Below, piece after piece: positions 34,559 to 43,197 of a DNA stretch of 64,000 nucleotides; within the stretch, counting starts at the first letter, position 1; each line of letters opens with the position of its first letter. The position numbers and the translations under genes were made by a program. A model generated the notes under the pieces. That model had not been told where the DNA came from. It did not search any database and worked only from the letters and a program-made list of their open reading frames with translations. This DNA comes from Sulfurovum sp. FS08-3 (GTDB taxonomy: Bacteria > Campylobacterota > Campylobacteria > Campylobacterales > Sulfurovaceae): positions 1 through 64,000 of the forward strand of contig JQIS01000010.1 in the NCBI GenBank assembly GCA_000830175.1. Reading direction: 5' to 3'.

Positions 34559-36262
34559 CTAAAGTCTATTAAGTACTTTAATGCCCAAAATCTCTAAACC
34601 CAACTGTATGGTTTTGGCACACAGCGAGGCAATGGCAATACGACTCTCTTTGGTAGCCTTTTCAAGCCCCTCTTTGAGAATAGGATTTTGTTCATAAAAT
34701 TTCATAAAATCGGTCGCCACATCGTAGAGATAGGCGCTGATAGTATGCGGTGTAGCATCAAGCGAAGCTTTGGTTAAAACATCTTCAAATTTTAAAACGC
34801 TAAGCACCAATGTGTGTTCAATTGCATCGCCTATTACAATCTCACACGCTCCCACATCTCCCTCGTATTTTTTGAGAATACTTTGGATACGGGCGTAAGC
34901 GTATTGCAAATAGAGCGACGTATTGCCCTCAAAGCTCAACATCTTGTCCCAATCAAAGATATAGTTGGATTCACGGTTAATCGACAAATCGGCATATTTG
35001 ACCGCTCCAATGCCCACCGCTTTGGCTAGGGTTTCAAGTTCACCTTGTGAATAGTTCTCACGCTCTTTAATCGCCTCTTTGGCACGAATGAGCGCTTCAT
35101 CAAGGAGTTCAATGAGTTTGACTGTCCCTCCGTCACGGGTTTTGAAAGGTTTGCCGCTTTTGTCCATCATCGTACCAAAAGCGATATGCTCTAGCTTCGT
35201 CTCTTGGGGTACAAACCCTGCTTTTTGAGCGACATCAAAAACCGCTTTGAAGTGACTCGATTGACGTGCATCGACGACGTAAAGGATACGATTGGCCTTA
35301 AGCTTGGTCGCACGATAACGCAACGCCGCCAAATCGGTTGTAGCGTAAAGATAACCGCCATCGCCCTTTTGGACAATCACGGGAATCTCATCTCCTTCAA
35401 GAAAGACACACTTAGCCCCTTGGCTTATTTGAAGCAAGTGGGCATTTTCAAGATCGGTGACAATACGGGGCAAATCCTCGTTATAAAAACTCTCTGCTCG
35501 GACATCTTGGGCGCTTAATGAAACATCAAGCTTGTGATAAACCTCTTGGCAATGGTTGAGTGAAATCCCAATAAATCGCTCCCACAGTGTAAGACAATGC
35601 CTGTCGCCTTGTTGGATTTTGACTACATACTCACGCGCGGTATTGGCAAAATGTGCATCTTCATCAAAGCGTTTTTTGGCAGCTTTGTAAAAAGCTTCAA
35701 GGTCTTGAAGTTCACCGCTTTGCTCCACTCCTTGGGCTTCAAGATAGGCAACAAGCATTCCAAACTGCGTCCCCCAATCACCAATGTGGTTTTGACGAAT
35801 CACCCGATGTCCCAAAAACTCAAAAAGCTTTGCCAAAGCATCGCCGATAATCGTGCTTCTTAGATGTCCTACGTGCATCTCTTTTGCCATATTGGGTCCT
35901 GAGTAATCGACGACAATGGTTTGAGCCTGAGAGGTTAGGGCAACGTCTATTCTCTCATCTGCTAGAGCCTTTGTAGCGTAGCGTGAGAGTGTATCGTCGC
36001 TAAGCCAAATATTGATAAATCCCGCTCCTGCTACTTCGACTTTTTCGATAAGTCCATCGGTTTGGATATGGGATGCTACTTTTGTGGCAATTTCACGCGG
36101 ATTGGTTTGGTAGAGTTTGGCTAGAGGCATAATGCCGTTGTATTGGTAGTCTCCAAATTGTGCCTTGGTGGCTTCATGAATAACAATCTCCCCTTGAGGC
36201 TCAATACCGCTCTGGATAAAAGCCTCTTGGAGTATAGTGGCAATGTGTGATTTTATTTTCAT
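34559..36262 (-). CDS. argS: Arginyl-tRNA synthetase
   Basis: A 567-aa class I synthetase. The HIGH motif appears as HVGH in PNMAKEMHVGHLRSTIIGD (about 121-139). A canonical KMSKS is missing; MMDKSGKPFKTRDGG occupies its place, as in many ArgRS. The N-terminal Add-1 domain and the C-terminal anticodon-binding helical bundle (from about 455, with YAYARIQSIL) are complete. It is between tatA (12-base gap) and nrdA. Confidence 0.96.
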   Translation of the reverse strand: MKIKSHIATILQEAFIQSGIEPQGEIVIHEATKAQFGDYQYNGIMPLAKLYQTNPREIATKVASHIQTDGLIEKVEVAGAGFINIWLSDDTLSRYATKALADERIDVALTSQAQTIVVDYSGPNMAKEMHVGHLRSTIIGDALAKLFEFLGHRVIRQNHIGDWGTQFGMLVAYLEAQGVEQSGELQDLEAFYKAAKKRFDEDAHFANTAREYVVKIQQGDRHCLTLWERFIGISLNHCQEVYHKLDVSLSAQDVRAESFYNEDLPRIVTDLENAHLLQISQGAKCVFLEGDEIPVIVQKGDGGYLYATTDLAALRYRATKLKANRILYVVDARQSSHFKAVFDVAQKAGFVPQETKLEHIAFGTMMDKSGKPFKTRDGGTVKLIELLDEALIRAKEAIKERENYSQGELETLAKAVGIGAVKYADLSINRESNYIFDWDKMLSFEGNTSLYLQYAYARIQSILKKYEGDVGACEIVIGDAIEHTLVLSVLKFEDVLTKASLDATPHTISAYLYDVATDFMKFYEQNPILKEGLEKATKESRIAIASLCAKTIQLGLEILGIKVLNRL

Positions 36263-36274
36263 ACCGTTTGGCTA

Positions 36275-36508
36275 TTAGGCTTTGGTCTCTTGAGCTGTTG
36301 AAGCTTGAACCACCTGTTTTTCCTCTTTTTTCTCTAGATCTATCTTTTTGGCTATTTCAGGCTCATCATCGTCCTCTTTCATCTCTTTTTTAAAGCCTTT
36401 GATTGCTTTGCCCATTCCTTTGGCTAAATCGGGAATCTTTTTAGCTCCAAAAAGCAGCACAACAATGGCTAATATAACAAGAAGTTCTGGCATACTTGGC
36501 ACACCCAT
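36275..36508 (-). CDS. tatA: Twin-arginine translocase subunit TatA
   Basis: A 77-aa protein with the TatA plan: one short N-terminal membrane helix ([15 protein letters not shown]), the [21 protein letters not shown] hinge and amphipathic helix, and an acidic C-terminal tail. It forms the pore for folded, cofactor-containing periplasmic enzymes. tatB and tatC are not in the window. Confidence 0.94.
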   Translation of the reverse strand: MGVPSMPELLVILAIVVLLFGAKKIPDLAKGMGKAIKGFKKEMKEDDDEPEIAKKIDLEKKEEKQVVQASTAQETKA

Positions 36509-36686
36509 GGTAATCCTTTTTTACTACTGTGTATTTATTAATCGGAGTATTATACACTCTTTTTTTTAATCTTACGATAGCTTACCCTTGGAGATTTGGC
36601 AAGAGAGATTTTGCTTGATGGGACAATGGCAAAGTGTAATAAGAAAATTGTTGTAAAAATTTGAGGTATATTAGCGATACTATCTA

Positions 36687-37361
36687 TTATCCAAAAATAT
36701 ACCCCTCGCCTCGGATACTTTTGATGTAGTCTTTGTCTTTGTCGGGGTCTATCTTCTCTTTGAGACGCTTGACAGCAACATTGACGCTTTTCTCTTTTTT
36801 CTCTTGGGAGTAGCCCCAAACGGTATTGAGTAGGTATTCACGTGTCAAAAGAATATTTTTATTTTTCATAAACTCCAAAAGCAAACTGAGTTCGAGTTTG
36901 GTGAGGTTGAGTTTTCTATCGTCTATGTATATCTCTTTGGCGTGGGCTTTATAGACAATATCTCGAATACGCAAATTGTCGTCGTAGTTTTTTTGCGTTC
37001 GTTTAAGAAGGGCTTTGACACGAGCGACAAACTCATTGATATCGAAGGGCTTGGTGATATAATCATCGCCCCCCATTTCAAATCCATCAATAATATCTTT
37101 GGGGCTATCTTTGGCGGTCAAAAAGATGACGGGGGTATCGTAGCCTTTTTCTCTCAGTTCTTTGACGCACATTGCTCCTTCGGATGAGGGGAGGTTTCTA
37201 TCCATAATGATAAGATTGACATCCTCTTCTTCTAGGACTTGAAAAAGCTTTTGGTCGTTTAAAAAACCAATCGTATCGTATCCCTCTTTTTGCAGTGTAT
37301 ATTCCACCAACTCCAAAATATCTTCTTCATCTTCTATGATAATAATTAACGCTTTTTTCAT
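36687..37361 (-). CDS. OmpR/PhoB-family response regulator
   Basis: A 224-aa two-domain regulator. The receiver (1-120) has the acidic pair in IIEDEED, the phosphoacceptor Asp in IIMDRNLPS and Lys in DDYITKPFD; the winged-helix DNA-binding domain (about 128-224) has LTKLELSLLLEFM and VNVAVKRLKEKID. No histidine kinase lies next to it in the window. Its leader contains several inverted repeats directly before the ribosome site. It is about the same size and layout as the regulator at 58374-59069. Confidence 0.92.
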   Translation of the reverse strand: MKKALIIIIEDEEDILELVEYTLQKEGYDTIGFLNDQKLFQVLEEEDVNLIIMDRNLPSSEGAMCVKELREKGYDTPVIFLTAKDSPKDIIDGFEMGGDDYITKPFDINEFVARVKALLKRTQKNYDDNLRIRDIVYKAHAKEIYIDDRKLNLTKLELSLLLEFMKNKNILLTREYLLNTVWGYSQEKKEKSVNVAVKRLKEKIDPDKDKDYIKSIRGEGYIFG

Positions 37362-37375
37362 CTCTCAATCTCCTT

Positions 37376-37489
37376 TTCACTAAGCAAAGCTTGGTGAAAA
37401 TTCCTCTCACTAAAGCTTTGCCTATCGGCAAGAATGAAACCCTTGAAATTTTCACTCTTATTTGTGTTTTTTAAACATGAGGGTTTCAT
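37376..37489 (-). promoter_or_regulatory. Leader of the response-regulator gene with several inverted repeats
   Basis: TTCACTAAGC (37376-37385) and GCTTGGTGAA (37389-37398) form a near-perfect stem ending just before AAGGAG. A second partial copy of the same half-site lies near 37404-37418 and could pair alternatively. ATGAAACCCT (37434-37443) and AGGGTTTCAT (37480-37489) form a larger perfect stem. These may combine a tilS terminator with control of the regulator's translation. Confidence 0.45.
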
Positions 37490-37549
37490 ATTTCCTCACT
37501 CATTTGTACGACTTAACACAAAAACCTATACTATTAAATCAAACTATTA

Positions 37550-38533
37550 TTACATTTTGATTACATTTGGCACAATAGACTCTTGATAGAGGTAGGGGCG
37601 GACTTTGGTGGGTATTTTATGGACTCGACAAAGCTCTTTGTACTCTTTTGGCATAACAATGGTTAGGTAGGGAGCGATAAAAATTTTGCCCTTTTGGTAC
37701 TCAATAGCCCAAATACCCCCTAGCACTACCGATGACTTTGTGCTTACTTCTGCTCTTTGAGACCCGCTCATGAGATAGCCCAATGTTTTAAGCGTCGTAT
37801 CAACGGCTTTGGGAATCATGGCGTGATGAAAATATTCCAAAACCACTAGCTCTTTGTAGCGAAAAATCTCTTGAAAGCTCGAACCCAAAAGGAGTTTGTC
37901 ACGTTTGAGATACTCCATGCTCTGCTTTATGCCATTGGGGAATTGCTCTATGAGTCTATTGGCAAATTGATGGCGAAAGTAGTTGCGTTCAAAACGACTC
38001 TCAAAGTTGCTCTCATCGACAAAATGCTCAATAGCATGCTCATTCAAAAAAGCCAATAGCTCTGCTTTGGTATGGTGCAAAATAGGACGGATAAGGGTGT
38101 AGTTTGGACGCTTACTTATCGTTTCAAGCCCCACAAGCTCCATGACTCCCGCCCCTTTGGCAAGTCGCATAAGCAACCACTCCAATTGGTCGTTGAGTTG
38201 ATGTGCCATAATAAGATTGTCGTAGCGATGTTTCTCTATAAGTGTTTCAAAAAATCCGTAGCGAAAATCCCGTGCGTTTTTTTCAAAATGGTGTTCTATT
38301 GGGGGAGCTTTGGTGGTGTAGCAGGTTTTGTTGTATTGCTTGGCAAGTTGCAGTGCGTAAGCCTCTTCGGCATGGGAACTGGGACGTGTTTGGTAATTAA
38401 CCAATGCTATATCAAAGTCAATCCCTTTGTGCAACAACACAAAAAAGAGTGCGGTAGAATCAACTCCTGCCGAAAAAGCAAGGAGGTTTTTATGCTCCAA
38501 AAGGGGGAGTGTTTGGGTGTCTAATTCAACCAT
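37550..38533 (-). CDS. tilS: tRNA(Ile)-lysidine synthase
   Basis: The 327-aa N-type ATP pyrophosphatase adds lysine to C34 of the CAU isoleucine tRNA so that it reads AUA. The PP-loop is LLAFSAGVDSTALF (about 17-30). Family segments NYQTRPSSHAEEAYAL, ARDFRYGFFE and MAHQLNDQLEWLLMRLAKG follow. It is short, with a reduced C-terminal region, as usual in Campylobacterota. Five bases separate it from rimO. Confidence 0.94.
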   Translation of the reverse strand: MVELDTQTLPLLEHKNLLAFSAGVDSTALFFVLLHKGIDFDIALVNYQTRPSSHAEEAYALQLAKQYNKTCYTTKAPPIEHHFEKNARDFRYGFFETLIEKHRYDNLIMAHQLNDQLEWLLMRLAKGAGVMELVGLETISKRPNYTLIRPILHHTKAELLAFLNEHAIEHFVDESNFESRFERNYFRHQFANRLIEQFPNGIKQSMEYLKRDKLLLGSSFQEIFRYKELVVLEYFHHAMIPKAVDTTLKTLGYLMSGSQRAEVSTKSSVVLGGIWAIEYQKGKIFIAPYLTIVMPKEYKELCRVHKIPTKVRPYLYQESIVPNVIKM

Positions 38534-38538
38534 TTCTT

Positions 38539-39849
38539 CTATTGCAAGAGTATCGATGCTAGGAGTCTATCTCCTGCTAGTTGCGTAATTTGGGCTTGAT
38601 AGATAACACCGTACTCTATAGGTTTGTCTTGGGTGTCGTTGATGAGTATATCGCCATCAATCTCAAACGCCCACTGCAAGGGTCTTGCACTCAAAAGATA
38701 GGCATGCTCATCGCTCTCACCTTGGATTACCACTTGCATCGTAGTGCCGATAAGTTTTTCAAGTGCTTTACGATTGGTTTGCATAGCAATATCCCCTAGC
38801 TTCTTGGCTCGTTGGGCTTTGATACTCTCTTCTATCTGCTCCATATCGTGTGCTTTTGTCGTCTCTTCGTTGGAGTACTCAAAGACACTTAGCCTATCAA
38901 AACCAAAATCTTGTACAAAATCGCATACCTTTTCAAAGCGTTCTTGGGTTTCACTAGGGTGTCCTACGATAATGGCTGAACGGATAAAGCTCCCCTCTTT
39001 GCTACGCATATAGTCCAAAAGTTCAAGCGTTTTGCTCTCACCAAATCCTCGTTTCATCGTTTTGAGCATGGCATCATCAATATGCTGAATAGGCATATCG
39101 TAGTAGGTTTGAAAAATGGGCGATGCAGCTATTGTATCAATAAGGGCAAAGGAGGTTGTTGAAGGATAGAGATACAACACTCTTGCAGATACAACACCCT
39201 CAATGGCTTCAACTGCCTCAATCAAATCTATCAAACCCTCTTGATACCCAATATCACGCCCATAAGAGCTACTATCTTGGGATACAAATGAGAAGTCGTA
39301 ATAGCCTTGCTTTACAAGGTTTTGCACTTCGATGATGATAGAGGCAAGAGGGCGAGAGCGGAGTTTGCCCTTAAATGATGGAATAGCACAAAAACTGCAT
39401 ACCTGATTGCACCCCTCAGAGATTTTGATATAGGCGTGGTAGTTTGAACCTGTGATAATACGCTCATCGTTTTCATTCACCAAATAGACACTACGACTAA
39501 AGCGATTTGCTCTTTTGGCTATGAGTTCATCAATGACAGCATAATCACCCACGCCTGTAAAGATATCGACTTCGGGTAGTTCTTGAGCGAGTTCTTCACG
39601 GTAACGCTCACTCAAACAACCGCTTACAACCAAAATAGAGTCCTCTTTTCGCACCTCATGCACTTCAAGTATGGTGCTTATGCTCTCTTGTTTGGCAGCG
39701 TCTATAAAACCGCATGTATTGATGATAATCACATCGGCACTTTGGGCGTCGTCGGTTAGAGTATATTCTTTGAGTCGTCCTAGCATCACTTCACTATCGA
39801 CAAGATTTTTGGTACAACCCAAACTAATTAAATGTAAATTTTTGCTCAC
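38539..39849 (-). CDS. rimO: Ribosomal protein S12 methylthiotransferase
   Basis: A 436-aa radical SAM enzyme that methylthiolates the conserved Asp of S12. The N-terminal MTTase domain has cluster cysteines in SLGCTKNLVD, NTCGFID and VSGCLSERY; the radical SAM cluster is CNQVCSFCAIP (about 146-156); a TRAM domain ends the protein (about 370-436). The start overlaps the Rpn-like gene by four bases. Confidence 0.95.
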   Translation of the reverse strand: MSKNLHLISLGCTKNLVDSEVMLGRLKEYTLTDDAQSADVIIINTCGFIDAAKQESISTILEVHEVRKEDSILVVSGCLSERYREELAQELPEVDIFTGVGDYAVIDELIAKRANRFSRSVYLVNENDERIITGSNYHAYIKISEGCNQVCSFCAIPSFKGKLRSRPLASIIIEVQNLVKQGYYDFSFVSQDSSSYGRDIGYQEGLIDLIEAVEAIEGVVSARVLYLYPSTTSFALIDTIAASPIFQTYYDMPIQHIDDAMLKTMKRGFGESKTLELLDYMRSKEGSFIRSAIIVGHPSETQERFEKVCDFVQDFGFDRLSVFEYSNEETTKAHDMEQIEESIKAQRAKKLGDIAMQTNRKALEKLIGTTMQVVIQGESDEHAYLLSARPLQWAFEIDGDILINDTQDKPIEYGVIYQAQITQLAGDRLLASILLQ

Positions 39850-40655
39850 TTTTGTTTATCCAAATGTTTTTTAAGTTCATCCATGGAGATATTAAGCTTT
39901 TGGGCTACTTGTTCGATAGAGAGTTGAAACTCTTGTATCATCGTGATAGCAGTTTTCAACACCCCTTTGTGTTCGCCTATTTTTTGACCTCTTTGTTCAC
40001 CTATTCTTTGACCTCGTTGTTCGCCCAATTGATAAAAAGGTGTTTTTTCGATATCGACGCTTAGCATATCCGCTCCTTTTTTGACTTCGTTTTCTAAATT
40101 TCTATTGGTTGAGAGTATGTTTACCATTTTGAGATAATTTTCATACTCTCTATCATCGCTTAGCTCTCTAAGGCGTTTCAAAATGGTATTGACAACGGTT
40201 TGTTTGTCTCTATCTTTAAAATCGCACAATATTGTCAATACCAAAGCCGATGGGTCATCGCTCATCAAAAGCGTTTCACAATCAATAGTATGCATATCAA
40301 TTATAGCATATCTGTAGTGCAAATCATCTTTTGTAAGGCTATTTTTCATCGAACATTTTGCTTGACCGATATAGAGTAGGTATTGTTTGATAGTGAGATT
40401 TTCGTATTCAAAGAGCATATCGCTAAGGTATCGATGCATACGCAGGTGCATTTTGGCATGATTGGCGTTTTGGATTTCGATATGGATAATCTCATCACCG
40501 TTTTTAAAGACCAAATCGGCATCACGCTTTTCGATGCGTGTAAACTCTTTGTCGATGAGTTCCATATTTTCTTGGATTTCAATACCCAAAATATGCCTAG
40601 CAACATCTCGTGCAATGTGCTTGAGGAGTTCTTTGCTAATAATATCTTTTTTCAT
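39846..40655 (-). CDS. Rpn-family (PD-(D/E)XK) putative nuclease/transposase
   Basis: A 269-aa Rpn/DUF4351-type protein. The N-terminal nuclease core has DADLVFKNGDEIIHIEIQNAN (Asp, Glu-x-Gln metal site, about 45-65) followed by RMHRYLSDM. Family members nick DNA and promote RecA-independent recombination. Near residue 210 a short repeated unit GEQRGQ(R/K)I occurs, encoded by 24-bp DNA repeats (about 39970-40030), then a small helical domain. The gene overlaps rimO by four bases, an unusual position for a mobile-type gene. Confidence 0.85.
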   Translation of the reverse strand: MKKDIISKELLKHIARDVARHILGIEIQENMELIDKEFTRIEKRDADLVFKNGDEIIHIEIQNANHAKMHLRMHRYLSDMLFEYENLTIKQYLLYIGQAKCSMKNSLTKDDLHYRYAIIDMHTIDCETLLMSDDPSALVLTILCDFKDRDKQTVVNTILKRLRELSDDREYENYLKMVNILSTNRNLENEVKKGADMLSVDIEKTPFYQLGEQRGQRIGEQRGQKIGEHKGVLKTAITMIQEFQLSIEQVAQKLNISMDELKKHLDKQK

Positions 40656-40682
40656 GCGAGTATTGTAACCAAAGCCTTTGTA

Positions 40683-41459
40683 TTAAAAAATCATCCCATC
40701 CACTGGAGAAGAAGCCGTGGCGTAGGGACGTTTGGGGATACGACCCGCCTCAAAGCTCAATCGTCCTGCTATGACGGCATACTTCATAGCTTGTGCCATT
40801 TGGATTGGGTTTTTAGCTTGAGCAATAGCGGTATTGGTAAGGACTCCATCGGCTCCTAGTTCCATAGCAATAGCAGCGTCTGAGGCACACCCAATCCCCG
40901 CATCGACAATCACAGGCACACTTACCGCTTCTTTGATGAAGTGAACATTGAAGCGATTTTGTATCCCTAATCCACTCCCAATTGGTGAAGCCAAAGGCAT
41001 AATCGCATGCGCTCCTGCCTCTTCGAGTCGTTTTGCCATAATGGGGTCATCGCTTGTGTATGCCATAATCGTAAAGCCATCTTTTGCCAATACTTCACAC
41101 GCTTTGATGGTCTCTATTACGTCGGGATAGAGCGTCTTTTGCGTATCGCCAATGACTTCAAGCTTGATCAAATCAATCCCCGTAGCCTCTCTTGTGAGAC
41201 GAAAAAGAGTAATAGCCTCTTGAGCATTGACACACCCAGCGGAGTTTGGCAAAAACTTCACGTTGGTATTTTCAAAATAGCTCATAAGGTTCTCTTGTGC
41301 GGGATCGGTAATGTTTACCCGTCTAACCGCCACAGTAATCAACTCGCTTCCACTTGCAAGTGTTGCATCGAGTGTGGTTTGAAAACTATCGTATTTCCCA
41401 CTTCCTACTATCAATCGACTCTTTAATTCATATTTTCCAATGCGTAATGTACTATTCAT
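40683..41459 (-). CDS. thiG: Thiazole synthase
   Basis: 258 aa from ATG 41459, which has GGAGAG just upstream and starts the family sequence [20 protein letters not shown]. An open frame extends 52 codons further but codes for Cys/Pro-rich sequence unlike ThiG. The TIM barrel makes the thiazole moiety of thiamine from deoxyxylulose phosphate, dehydroglycine and ThiS thiocarboxylate. The Schiff-base Lys is in [32 protein letters not shown] is the phosphate end. No other thi genes are in the window. Confidence 0.95.
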   Translation of the reverse strand: MNSTLRIGKYELKSRLIVGSGKYDSFQTTLDATLASGSELITVAVRRVNITDPAQENLMSYFENTNVKFLPNSAGCVNAQEAITLFRLTREATGIDLIKLEVIGDTQKTLYPDVIETIKACEVLAKDGFTIMAYTSDDPIMAKRLEEAGAHAIMPLASPIGSGLGIQNRFNVHFIKEAVSVPVIVDAGIGCASDAAIAMELGADGVLTNTAIAQAKNPIQMAQAMKYAVIAGRLSFEAGRIPKRPYATASSPVDGMIF

Positions 41460-42037
41460 ATTGCTCTCCAAATTATTTTTGATGGTTATAGCACAGAGTT
41501 TCTTAATTTTTAATGCGTTTAAAAGAGGGCAGGGCAAGAAAAAAGGGGAATTTTTGGGCAAGAAGCAACAACACAAACTTAAGCCTCTTTGGGTATATTG
41601 CTTGCATAGGTTCAAATAAAGGATAGATATGAATCCCTGTTTAGTTGCAATATGTCAAGCCTTTAAGGGGTTTAGAGCGTTTTGAGGGATTTGAACCGTT
41701 GATACAAAAGCTTGAAGCCTAAGCACCGTATCACGAATCTCCACTTTTTCTTATCCCCATCACAATTTTAGAAACAGTTTTTGATTTGTTAAAATGCTCT
41801 TACAGGGTTTTGGCTTTTTCATGTCTTATGCCATACTCTGTTTTGATAGATTTTTTTATCGCTTGGTATTATAGTATAGACAAGTGGAAATTCATGACAC
41901 GGCACTTGTTTTTGGGTGGCTTGTTTTATCTTTAATACAAAACTAGCTAAAATCCCTATATCATAGTCTCAACCCAGCAATTCTAACCCAACCTCCAATC
42001 TCCAAATAAAAAATAGGATAAAATAAGAAAAAAGGAG
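41460..42037. other. Non-coding, probably decayed, region upstream of thiG
   Basis: About 580 bases with only short frames with stops throughout; I recognise no gene product. A TATAGT-rich promoter-like patch lies near 41868-41878. With the adjacent repeat and truncated ATPase gene, the region looks like a scar of deletion or recombination. Confidence 0.5.
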
Positions 42038-42085
42038 TGGGTTACATTATAGCATATTTAGGAGGAGCTAACCGACTAGCCTGTT
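42038..42085. repeat. 48-bp dispersed repeat, copy 2
   Basis: Identical to 8647-8694 in the same orientation. On the minus strand it carries TGCTATAAT facing thiG. Its right edge falls at the stop codon of the truncated ATPase gene, whose last base pairs are part of the repeat. Confidence 0.9.
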
Positions 42086-42455
42086 AAACTTTAATATCCA
42101 AAAAATCATAGATAGATTTAAGTTCTTGCTCAAAGTTTGAAGCTTCATGCACTTCATCGATACAGATAAACTCACCACCTCTTTTGCTAAACTCATCTAC
42201 AAAATCAAACAAAGAAACACCATAAAACATAGCATGGTCACATGATATATAGAGCTTACTACTATGAAGCAATGGTGAAGCTTGAAGAAGTTGCATTAAA
42301 GTGGTTGTTTTACCAATCCCACGACTTCCATAAACGGCAGTGATTTTTGCAGGTGAGTTTTGTAAATCATCAAAAATATATCGTTTATATAATGGAAGTT
42401 GTTGGTTTGCTTTAAGAGTATAAAGTCGTTTGGCATTTTGAAGTAAGGTTTGCAT
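42084..42455 (-). pseudogene. AAA_14/DUF4143-type ATPase, 3'-truncated
   Basis: Only the first 123 aa of what is normally a protein of about 380-400 aa. Walker A is in AVYGSRGIGKTTTLMQLL (about 39-56) and Walker B in FICIDEVHEA (about 96-105). The frame ends SIYDFLDIKV exactly at the edge of the 48-bp repeat, so the sensor, lid and C-terminal DUF4143 parts are gone. The remaining half-ATPase is unlikely to work. Direct repeats of ATACTA upstream may be the old operator. Confidence 0.75.
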
Positions 42456-42483
42456 AATGTACCTTGATTTGGTTTGTTGAATT

Positions 42484-42522
42484 ATACTAGTTATAGTATT
42501 ATAAGTATATTATGCAATACTA
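42484..42522 (-). promoter_or_regulatory. AT-rich inverted half-sites upstream of the truncated ATPase gene
   Basis: ATACTA (42484-42489), TAGTAT (42494-42499) and ATACTA again (42517-42522) form alternating half-sites about 30-65 bases before the ATPase start, an operator-like arrangement. Confidence 0.35.
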
Positions 42523-42572
42523 ATAATTTAAAAGAGGGATTTTTGCCACCCATCTACCGTTTTGTTCTCTTT

Positions 42573-42623
42573 TTATTGTCCTAACCATAAAATCGTATCG
42601 TAAAATTATGGTTAAGACAATAA
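42573..42623. repeat. 18-bp inverted repeat with 15-base loop
   Basis: The arms 42573-42590 and 42606-42623 are complementary at 17 of 18 positions. No gene covers it. It could be a terminator-like hairpin, a small palindromic element or a recombinase/regulator site. Confidence 0.7.
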
Positions 42624-42748
42624 TAATTCCCATTAATTTCTAAAAACCTTTTTCTAATTATTGCGAACTTGTTGCACGATTGAACATACCAAATACCAAA
42701 TCAAGTCTGCCTTGTAGGGTTTTTAGAGATACCTTAAATATATTTATG

Positions 42749-42754
42749 TATAAT
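42749..42754 (+). promoter_or_regulatory. -10 element of the thioredoxin-like/rnr unit
   Basis: TATAAT, 40 bases upstream of the start at 42794, preceded directly by TG. Confidence 0.5.
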
Positions 42755-42793
42755 CTCTCCAAAAGATAGTAACTCAAATGTATCGGAGAAACC

Positions 42794-43192
42794 ATGAAAA
42801 AAGCAACTTTTTTAGTGCTATTTGTTATTAATTTTATCTTTGCCAATGAGATTGTTTGGGAAAAAGATATAGCCACTGCCTTTGCCAAAGCCAAAGAGAA
42901 CAATCAAACGGTTATGATTTACGTCGAGACCGACAATTGCCCGTGGTGTCGCAAGATGAAACATCGCACCCTTGTGGATGATAGGATTTTCAACAAACTC
43001 AAAAACTACGTTTTGGTGCGTACCATCAAAAACTCACAAGAGGCACAAAACTACGGACTTAAAGTCACTTATGTGCCAACGATGTTTTTTTATTCGCCCA
43101 AAGAGGAGCTTTACAAAGAGATAGTAGGCTACTACAGCGTGGAAGATTTTACAAGTTGGCTTGTTGATGTAGAAACAGCCGCCAAAAAGTAG
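42794..43192 (+). CDS. Periplasmic thioredoxin-like protein (CPWC)
   Basis: A 132-aa exported protein: the signal peptide ends NFIFA, then a thioredoxin fold of the Thioredoxin_7/SoxW-like type. The redox motif is CPWC (Cys49-Cys52) followed by RKM; the cis-Pro is in TYVPTMFF. It probably reduces or shuffles disulfides of periplasmic proteins. It lies five bases before rnr on the same strand, so the pair shares a promoter, though their functions are not obviously linked. Confidence 0.88.
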   Translation: MKKATFLVLFVINFIFANEIVWEKDIATAFAKAKENNQTVMIYVETDNCPWCRKMKHRTLVDDRIFNKLKNYVLVRTIKNSQEAQNYGLKVTYVPTMFFYSPKEELYKEIVGYYSVEDFTSWLVDVETAAKK

Positions 43193-43197
43193 TCTCT

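Noticed and set aside
40683-41615. thiG with a 52-residue N-terminal extension
   Set aside because: The extension is Cys/Pro-rich and unlike ThiG; a ribosome site and the family start are at 41459.
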